From assembly GCA_004356175.1 (NCBI GenBank), contig SMXV01000058.1, positions 1 through 6,276 of the forward strand: 6,276 nucleotides of DNA, written 5' to 3'. Below, piece by piece: positions 1-4,506 of this stretch. Under the pieces are notes generated by a model that did not search any database, was not told the DNA's origin, and worked only from the letters and a program-made list of their open reading frames with translations. How positions within the stretch are numbered: position 1 is the stretch's first letter; the number at the start of each line of letters is the position of its first letter. The translations under genes were made by a program, and so were the position numbers. This stretch comes from Acidobacteriota bacterium. Lineage in GTDB: Bacteria > Actinomycetota > Acidimicrobiia > Spongiisociales > UBA5794.

Positions 1-63
1 ATCGAGAGCGACTCCTCAGGCGCCGCTCCGTGAAAACTCTCCATAGCCAGCAGAGTACCGACT

Positions 64-330
64 TCAGGACGTGTTTACGCGGCGGCGGGGGCGACTCAAC
101 ACATGGAGACAACCGACAATTCCACCGCCGACCACAACCACGACGCCACCAAGAATCGCAACAAGTTCCACGAGAGCAAAGGCTGATGTCGTACATGTTC
201 CGATGGCGCCGGGACACAGCCCGAGGCCGGTCCCACCAACGACGAGGTCGAACAACACGAAGGCTGGCAGAACCACAACCACGACAAGAACGGCCGCGAG
301 GGCACCGAGTAGAACTCGAATGAAGATCAT
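64..330 (-). CDS. Small two-helix membrane protein, function unknown
   Basis: An 88-residue reading frame that I do not recognise. Seen directly: a short N-terminus with one Arg, a very hydrophobic segment at about residues 6-31, and a loop at about 32-50 with Cys39 and Cys46. A second hydrophobic segment at about 51-75 (with Cys74) follows, then a basic tail with Arg80 and Arg82-84. By the positive-inside rule this predicts a helical hairpin with both ends in the cytoplasm and a Cys-containing loop outside, where a disulfide is possible. I chose the ATG at 328-330. A GTG at 364-366 would add 12 residues, but it has no better ribosome site and would leave almost no room for a promoter between this gene and the divergent thyX-like gene. 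The GGAG ahead of the ATG is only 1 nt away, too close to support the start. The opposite strand is also open here, but it encodes a Thr/Pro/Arg-rich antisense shadow. The clean two-helix pattern favours the minus strand. Confidence 0.5.
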   Translation of the reverse strand: MIFIRVLLGALAAVLVVVVVLPAFVLFDLVVGGTGLGLCPGAIGTCTTSAFALVELVAILGGVVVVVGGGIVGCLHVLSRPRRRVNTS

Positions 331-411
331 GCTCCGTAGGCTACAACCGAATGCCTGATTGCCCACGGCGATTGGTGTACCGTGCTCGGGAAACCCAGCA
401 AAGAGACGCCC

Positions 412-2052
412 GTGAGTTCAGTGCCGATTCCTTCACCCGCATACCATATCGAGTCATTCAGCGAGGAGGAACAGGCGACTCTGCTTCGCTACTTCACGAA
501 TGTCGACAAACCTGTGTTTGCAATCCACGGGTTGCCCGAGGTGGTGAAGGGAGCACTGTTTGCACGCTACAGCCGGTCTCCGAAGTCGGTACGTAGATTA
601 TTTCTCGACGAATTTCTCGGCGATCCCGGTGTGAATCGCGGTGCTGTGGCGGAGGAGACAACAGGAACAGAGCGAGCAGAAGGCCTCTACGACAGAGTGT
701 TCACACAGTTCGGTGACGACTCTGTAGCCCAGCTGGGTGCCGCACATCTCGCTGTCGAACAGGCGTCGAACATTCTGACGAAGGTTCTTGAGTGGGGCAG
801 GCTTGCGTCGTATCTCGAGCAGTCAACTCGATACATATTTTACGACCAGAAACTCGGCGACAGATACCGCTATCAGGTTCCTCAGGAGCTCGCTCACCAC
901 GGACTCACGGACCGTTTCACAACCGAGATGGACTGGTTATTCGATACATATAGCAGCGTTGTGGCAGAGCTGGTGACCTATTACGAGAATCTCTTTCCGC
1001 AACAGCCAGATGACTCAAATTTTGTGTGGCGCTCAACGATTCGTGCTAAAGCATGCGACGACGCGCGCGGCCTCCTCCCCGCAGCAACCCAGTCGAACGT
1101 GGGCATATTTGCCTCCGGACAGGCGTACGAGGCGTTGCTGCTGCGCATGAAGGCGAACTCGCTGGAGGAGGTGCGGTGGTACGCAGACGCCATGCTCATC
1201 GAACTTCGCAAGGTGATTCCGTCGTTCATGAAACGTGTTGACGTGCCAGATCGTGGGGAACTCTGGGTCGACTACTTCGCTGAAGTCCATGGAGCCATGA
1301 GAGAAAAGGGGGCCGAGCTTGATGCCGCTCCGAACGACGCACCGCTCGTGACGTTGGTGGAGTTTGATGCCCTCGGCGAACGCAAAGTGGCAGCCGCGGC
1401 CCTGTACGCCTACACGAACCTACCAGATGTCCAGGTCAGGGAGATTGTTGCGGCAATGACCGAGTCCGAGATCGACGACATATTCCACCTGTACGTCGGC
1501 AACCGAAAAAACCGGCGCCATAAACCCGGCCGAGGCATGGAACAGACCTTCTACCGATTCGATGTTCTCTGCGACTACGGCATCTTCCGTGACTTGCAAC
1601 GCCACCGGATGATGACACTTGAATGGCAGCGTCTCAGCCCTGAGTTCGGATACATCACGCCAGATGCAGTCATCGATATTGGAGCACGAGAGACGTGGGA
1701 TCGAGCCATGAACAGAATGAGTGACCTCTACTCAACGATTGAGCAGGCTGCGGGTGGAGACGTGGCGCAGTTCGCTGTGCCGTTCGCCAACCGAGTCCGG
1801 TTCTACATGAACATGAACGCACGCGAGGCCTTCCACATGCTCGAGTTGCGAACCCAACCCGGTGGTCACCCAGACTATCGCAAGGTGTGCCAAGAGATGC
1901 ACAGACTCATTGCAGAGGTTGCTGGCCACAGACGCATCGCCGAGGCAATGTCCTACGTTGACCACAACACATACGATCTAGCTCGTATGGAGAGCGAACG
2001 TACAGCGGAGGCAAAACGCACCGCCCATGGTATTAGGCCGTCCTCACCCTGA
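412..2052 (+). CDS. thyX: Tandem ThyX-like protein (flavin-dependent thymidylate synthase family)
   Basis: A 546-residue protein, over twice the usual ThyX length of about 220-250, built from two ThyX-like halves. ThyX makes dTMP from dUMP with methylene-tetrahydrofolate and FAD/NADPH, in the cytoplasm, as a homotetramer with active sites shared between subunits. In the N-half, residues 128-141 (WGR-LAS-YLEQSTRY) match the motif RHRxxSxNExSxRY but lack its first Arg and the His. Residues 218-223 (ARGLLP) match the dUMP-binding ARxxLP. In the C-half, RHR at 397-399 is intact and N469/R471/H475/R480 match the NxR...LR element, but the SxRY loop is divergent (SPEFGY) and ARxxLP reads AQFAVP. The halves join at about 300-320. 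Start: GTG at 412 with AAGAG 6 nt upstream. GTG at 382 (10 residues longer) and 421 are alternatives without a better site. The gene is monocistronic and its end overlaps the convergent neighbour by 9 bp. Family membership is secure; activity is inferred. Confidence 0.85.
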   Translation: MSSVPIPSPAYHIESFSEEEQATLLRYFTNVDKPVFAIHGLPEVVKGALFARYSRSPKSVRRLFLDEFLGDPGVNRGAVAEETTGTERAEGLYDRVFTQFGDDSVAQLGAAHLAVEQASNILTKVLEWGRLASYLEQSTRYIFYDQKLGDRYRYQVPQELAHHGLTDRFTTEMDWLFDTYSSVVAELVTYYENLFPQQPDDSNFVWRSTIRAKACDDARGLLPAATQSNVGIFASGQAYEALLLRMKANSLEEVRWYADAMLIELRKVIPSFMKRVDVPDRGELWVDYFAEVHGAMREKGAELDAAPNDAPLVTLVEFDALGERKVAAAALYAYTNLPDVQVREIVAAMTESEIDDIFHLYVGNRKNRRHKPGRGMEQTFYRFDVLCDYGIFRDLQRHRMMTLEWQRLSPEFGYITPDAVIDIGARETWDRAMNRMSDLYSTIEQAAGGDVAQFAVPFANRVRFYMNMNAREAFHMLELRTQPGGHPDYRKVCQEMHRLIAEVAGHRRIAEAMSYVDHNTYDLARMESERTAEAKRTAHGIRPSSP

Positions 2053-2256
2053 GATTGGGATCCTCAGGACAAGCTCGCCGTCGTCCACGGACCACGAGGC
2101 CGACGCCACAAGTGAGTAATCCACAAAGTCCTTCTCCGCTGCTTCGACGAACTGCTTCCTAGCGGCACCTTCGAGTGGAGGCACTCCTCTGTCCTTTACA
2201 GCCTGGGCACGTCTCTTGAACCTTTCGAGAAACTCTTCCATATCAAGTTTTGCCAA
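2044..2256 (-). CDS. Conserved-looking 70-residue protein, function unknown
   Basis: I do not recognise a named family, although the pattern resembles small actinobacterial proteins of unknown function (from memory, not searched). Seen directly: an amphipathic, highly charged N-terminal helix at about residues 6-21 (EEFLERFKRRAQAV) and a turn with KDRGVPPLEG at about 22-31. A second charged helix follows at about 32-45 (ARKQFVEAAEKDFV), then a C-terminal stretch ending in DGELVLRIPI that looks like a beta strand. There is no signal peptide, membrane segment or Cys pair, so it is probably cytoplasmic. Start: the TTG at 2254-2256 has AGGGAG 4 nt upstream. The ATG five codons later, at 2239-2241, has no ribosome site at a useful distance and would give 65 residues. 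A TTG further upstream at 2302-2304 would only add a low-complexity extension. The gene converges on the thyX-like gene, overlapping its stop by 9 bp, and is transcribed away from the ATPase operon. Confidence 0.72.
   Translation of the reverse strand: MAKLDMEEFLERFKRRAQAVKDRGVPPLEGAARKQFVEAAEKDFVDYSLVASASWSVDDGELVLRIPISG
2048..2068. repeat. 6-bp stem, 9-nt loop at the convergent gene ends
   Basis: CCTGAG (2048-2053) pairs exactly with CTCAGG (2063-2068) around a 9-nt loop. It spans the thyX-like stop codon and the last codons of the 70-residue gene, where a terminator would be expected. Neither strand has a T-run after the stem, so a factor-independent terminator is not well supported. A Rho-dependent or transcript-end-stabilising role is possible. 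Confidence 0.25.
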
Positions 2257-2260
2257 GGGA

Positions 2261-2266
2261 CTCCCT
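2261..2266 (-). promoter_or_regulatory. Ribosome binding site deciding the start of the 70-residue protein
   Basis: On the minus strand this reads AGGGAG, a strong anti-16S match. It lies 4 nt before the TTG at 2254-2256 and 19 nt before the ATG at 2239-2241. This spacing is why the TTG was preferred. The spacing is slightly short, so the call is moderate. Confidence 0.45.
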
Positions 2267-2279
2267 AGTTGAGAAGGGG

Positions 2280-2285
2280 ATAGTA
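2280..2285 (-). promoter_or_regulatory. Possible -10 element for the 70-residue protein
   Basis: On the minus strand this reads TACTAT, which keeps the key T-A-(3)-T pattern of a -10 hexamer. It would start transcription about 7 nt downstream, roughly 15-20 nt before the TTG start codon and just before the ribosome site. No convincing -35 hexamer lies 16-18 nt upstream, so this is position plus weak sequence only. Confidence 0.25.
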
Positions 2286-2422
2286 CCTGGGAGAAGAACG
2301 GCAAGGCGACGCGAGGCAGAGTTTCTAGTTGCTAATAGGTGGTTCTGGGCGCACCCGCGAGAGTGTTCGTTTGACGCTGACTGGAAACCGAGCACGCGGA
2401 CGCACCTCAGTTCTCAACCAGT

Positions 2423-2437
2423 AGACAGCACCTGTCT
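2423..2437. repeat. Perfect 6-bp inverted repeat (AGACAG-CAC-CTGTCT)
   Basis: AGACAG and its exact complement CTGTCT are separated by CAC. It lies 117 bp before the first ATPase start, within the divergent intergenic region. It could be an operator half-site pair or a small RNA hairpin. No T-run follows on either strand, so it is not a clear terminator. A repeat this short can arise by chance. Confidence 0.35.
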
Positions 2438-2463
2438 TGTGCCAGTGCTGACCAGAAACCAGC

Positions 2464-2473
2464 GATTCGAATC
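2464..2473. repeat. 10-bp perfect palindrome GATTCGAATC
   Basis: A self-complementary decamer 81 bp upstream of the ATPase operon. It resembles a tRNA T-loop at first sight, but the flanks (AGC before, TCAG after) do not form a T-stem and no acceptor or anticodon arm is present. A dimeric regulator site is possible, but nothing confirms it. Confidence 0.3.
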
Positions 2474-2553
2474 TCAGACCTCGATTGACTGGTCCTTTGT
2501 AGCGACGCTGGCAGCACCTTCTCCCTGCCGTGCTTGCGGGCTAGCCTCAGGCC

Positions 2554-3402
2554 ATGCTGATATTCGTTTCAGGGAAGGGCGGAACCGGAAAATCCGCCGT
2601 GGCGGCGGCAACTGCTATCGACTTTGCTCGACGAGGGCACCGTGTTCTTGCAATCGACATGGCATCGGCAACGGGACTGGCTGCCCACCTGCGTGTCCCA
2701 GGGCTGGACTACGAACCGCAGGAGGTTCGACCAGGTCTGTTCGCTCTCAAGATGACCCGTTCGCAGGCTCTGGACGAATACCTCAAAGTGCAGCTTCATG
2801 TTCCGAAAAGTTTGCCGACGCATCAGATCACGGCTGCGCTGTCGGTCCTCGCCGACACAGCCCCCGGGGTTCGAGAGATCATCAGCATTGGCAAGCCAAT
2901 CGCCGAGTCTCGAAGTGGCGATTGGGAGGTTGTAGTCGTTGACTCGCCGTCTCTCGGGCAATTTCAGTCCTATCTCGGCGCCCCCCAGGCGATTGCTGAT
3001 CTCGTACCGACCGGCAACATGCTCCGCCTTGCCAGTCGCATGCGAGACATCCTTCTTGATGAGGAACTCACACGAATCCACCTCGTAACTGCACCGACTG
3101 AGCTTCCGATTCTTGAAACCCAGGAGACGATTGCCACGATTGCCCGCGAACGCCTTGCACCCGTCCCCAAAGTGATCTTCAACAGAGTTCTCGAACCTTC
3201 GGGCATGTCAAGATCGGATCTCAAACATCTGGGCGATGGTCCACTGCGCGAAGCGGCAACGCTCCAACTCGATCTCGAACTGGAACAGGACGCGTGGTCG
3301 AAGAAACTTGCGCATGTGATTGAACTTCCATATCTCTTTGGTGTGCTCACGCCCGGCGAGGTAGCTGAGCAGCTTGCAGACGACATTGGGGGACGGGTGT
3401 GA
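2554..3402 (+). CDS. ArsA/Get3-family ATPase, first of pair (BagA/Rv3679-like)
   Basis: A 282-residue P-loop ATPase of the ArsA/Get3 (MinD/SIMIBI) class, without a signal peptide or membrane helix, so cytoplasmic. Residues 7-14 (GKGGTGKS) form a deviant Walker A that keeps the signature Lys8 and the catalytic-type Lys13. VLAID at 31-35 is the switch I strand. VVVVDSPSLG at 127-136 is the switch II/Walker B region, and VIFNR at 207-211 is the adenine-contact strand. PGVREIISIGK at 104-114 and HLVTAPTELPILET at 176-189 closely match what I recall of M. tuberculosis Rv3679. That protein is reported to form an ATPase complex with Rv3680, linked to glycerol handling; its substrate is unclear. True arsenite pumps carry two fused halves and travel with arsB or arsR, which are absent here. 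The start is fixed by the P-loop beginning at residue 7. No good ribosome site precedes it; a TAGCCT 7 nt ahead of the ATG would suit leaderless transcription. Translationally coupled to the next gene. Confidence 0.9.
   Translation: MLIFVSGKGGTGKSAVAAATAIDFARRGHRVLAIDMASATGLAAHLRVPGLDYEPQEVRPGLFALKMTRSQALDEYLKVQLHVPKSLPTHQITAALSVLADTAPGVREIISIGKPIAESRSGDWEVVVVDSPSLGQFQSYLGAPQAIADLVPTGNMLRLASRMRDILLDEELTRIHLVTAPTELPILETQETIATIARERLAPVPKVIFNRVLEPSGMSRSDLKHLGDGPLREAATLQLDLELEQDAWSKKLAHVIELPYLFGVLTPGEVAEQLADDIGGRV
3388..3393 (+). promoter_or_regulatory. Ribosome binding site of the second ATPase gene
   Basis: GGGGGA lies 5 nt before the GTG at 3399-3401, inside the last codons of the upstream gene. 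It supports the GTG start and independent or coupled re-initiation at the 4-bp overlap. Confidence 0.5.
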
Positions 3403-4457
3403 CAAGGACCATCATCATCGCTGGCGCAGGAGGGGTCGGAAAGACCACGTTGTCTGCGGCCCTTGGCGCGGCTATTGCACTCGGCGGCAAACGCACCCTC
3501 GTGTTGACAATCGACCCAGCGAAACGCCTCGCCGACGCCCTTGGCGTCAGCGAACTCACGGACACTCCAACAGAGATCCCGACGCAGACCTACGGCCCAC
3601 ATGGAATGTGGGCCGCAATGCTCGACGCATCTGCGTCCTGGGAGGCAATCATCCACCGGTATGCCGACCCTGAGGTAGGAGCGCGACTATTGGCCAATCC
3701 GTACTTTCGGGCGATTGCTGATCGGTTCCCTGCTGCGCAGTCGTATGCCGCTGGGGAGCGCATGGCTGAGTACATCGAGTCGAAACAGTTCGACGTCGTG
3801 GTCGTGGACACTCCTCCATCGGGCGGTGGAATCGACTTCTTCCGAGCACCCGCAATGGCGAACGACCTGATATCGGGCAAACTGCTGAAGTGGCTGACAG
3901 GAGCAAACCTTCCGGGAAGGGGATTCATCTACCGCTTCACCGCCAAACCGATTCTGAGAATTGCAGACGCCGTGCTCGGAGGACCGATGTTGAGCGAAGT
4001 CACCGACTTTCTGCTCGACATCCGCACGATGTACGACACGATCTCTGTTCGCTCACGCACGATCGAGGGTTACCTAAAGGAGGCAACCACGCTCGTTGCA
4101 ACAACGGCGGACCCGACGCCCATTCATGAGACGCGTCGATTCTTCAGTGAACTTGACGGCATTGACATCGACCCTGCCGCCATCATCTTCAATCGAAAGC
4201 TCCCAGAGTCGTGGATTTCTCAGGCCAACAAACCCATTCGAGGTGTTCAGGATCCGGCGCTTCGCGCGAAGGCGAAAGCGAACCTTCGCGCATGGGCAGC
4301 TGAAGCTCGCAGACAAGCGGACGCCGCGGACGAGATGTCAGCCCGCTTTCACGTACCTCTCTACTCTGTAGCCTGGACGACGCCAGCACCTCAGTCCATG
4401 GAAGAACTCGCAACCCTCATAACTGACTCTGGCATCGTTGCCGACCTCGGTCTCTGA
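3399..4457 (+). CDS. ArsA/Get3-family ATPase, second of pair (BagB/Rv3680-like)
   Basis: A 352-residue cytoplasmic ArsA/Get3-class ATPase. Residues 9-16 (GAGGVGKT) are the Walker A loop; the position that is the signature Lys in ArsA, Get3 and the upstream gene is Ala10 here, while Lys15 is kept. LTIDPAKRLADALG at 36-49 is the switch I region, with the DPA typical of Get3. VVVVDTPPSGG at 133-143 is switch II. IIFNR at 262-266 is the adenine-contact strand. About residues 144-225 form the variable helical region that in Get3 binds client helices. Its sequence here is only moderately hydrophobic, so a tail-anchor client cannot be assumed. From memory, Rv3680 also has AGGVGKT with Ala, so the change looks like a subfamily trait and not decay. 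The GTG start overlaps the upstream TGA by four bases, which implies translational coupling and supports a heteromeric complex. The partner's substrate and exact role are unknown. Confidence 0.92.
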   Translation: MTRTIIIAGAGGVGKTTLSAALGAAIALGGKRTLVLTIDPAKRLADALGVSELTDTPTEIPTQTYGPHGMWAAMLDASASWEAIIHRYADPEVGARLLANPYFRAIADRFPAAQSYAAGERMAEYIESKQFDVVVVDTPPSGGGIDFFRAPAMANDLISGKLLKWLTGANLPGRGFIYRFTAKPILRIADAVLGGPMLSEVTDFLLDIRTMYDTISVRSRTIEGYLKEATTLVATTADPTPIHETRRFFSELDGIDIDPAAIIFNRKLPESWISQANKPIRGVQDPALRAKAKANLRAWAAEARRQADAADEMSARFHVPLYSVAWTTPAPQSMEELATLITDSGIVADLGL

Positions 4458-4462
4458 TCTCT

Positions 4463-4496
4463 GCAGCCATGCACTGTGTATGCGTCCGCGGGCTGC
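4463..4496. terminator. Weak hairpin between the ATPase operon and dnaE
   Basis: GCAGCC (4463-4468) is complementary to GGCTGC (4491-4496). Inside it, CATGCA and TGTATG can pair with one G-U around a 3-nt loop. The element fills the 49-bp gap between two convergent genes, the usual place for a bidirectional terminator. There is no T-run on either strand and the two stems are offset by unpaired bases, so the call is tentative. Confidence 0.25.
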
Positions 4497-4506
4497 GAGC
4501 GCAACG

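Larger units (their letters stand above)
2257..2553. other. Divergent intergenic region with short inverted repeats
   Basis: These 297 bp separate the 70-residue gene (minus) from the ATPase operon (plus), so they should carry both promoters. No reading frame here looks like a gene. The frame that is open into the next gene gives a composition typical of an out-of-frame shadow. Visible elements are a perfect 6-bp inverted repeat with a 3-nt spacer (2423-2437), a 10-bp palindrome (2464-2473), and four copies of ACTGG or its complement CCAGT at 2380, 2418, 2442 and 2488. There is also an imperfect repeat of GCTGAC-NNN-AAACC at about 2376 and 2447. A TTGACT at 2485-2490 resembles a -35 box but has no -10 partner at normal spacing. 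No tRNA fold could be made. Confidence 0.5.

Noticed and set aside
1..63. Possible gene fragments at the left edge: a minus-strand frame starting with ATG at 42-44 (MESFHGAAPEESLS...) and a plus-strand tail ending at a TGA at 31-33 (...IESDSSGAAP).
   Set aside because: Both are open to the edge, mutually exclusive and shorter than 15 codons; the ATG has no ribosome site. The sequence cannot decide between them.
71..358. Plus-strand frame rich in Thr, Pro and Arg opposite the small membrane protein.
   Set aside because: It has no domain-like pattern, and its Thr/Pro runs are the direct complement of the Val/Gly runs of the minus-strand hydrophobic segments.
2440..2500. tRNA-like signal around GATTCGAATC.
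   Set aside because: The flanks do not pair as a T-stem, and no acceptor, D or anticodon arm was found on either strand.
2250..2942. Long plus-strand frame of 230 codons crossing the intergenic region into the first ATPase gene.
   Set aside because: Its second half overlaps the clear P-loop ATPase in another frame, and it is Arg/Ser/Cys-rich in the way typical of out-of-frame translation.
2970..3656. 228-codon minus-strand frame across the ATPase pair.
   Set aside because: It is antisense to two firmly identified genes, with Ser/Arg-rich low-information composition.
2554..4457. Arsenite efflux (arsAB) operon.
   Set aside because: There is no arsB, arsC, arsD or arsR nearby, the Cys metal-binding triad typical of ArsA is not visible, and both proteins fit the BagA/BagB-like pair better.
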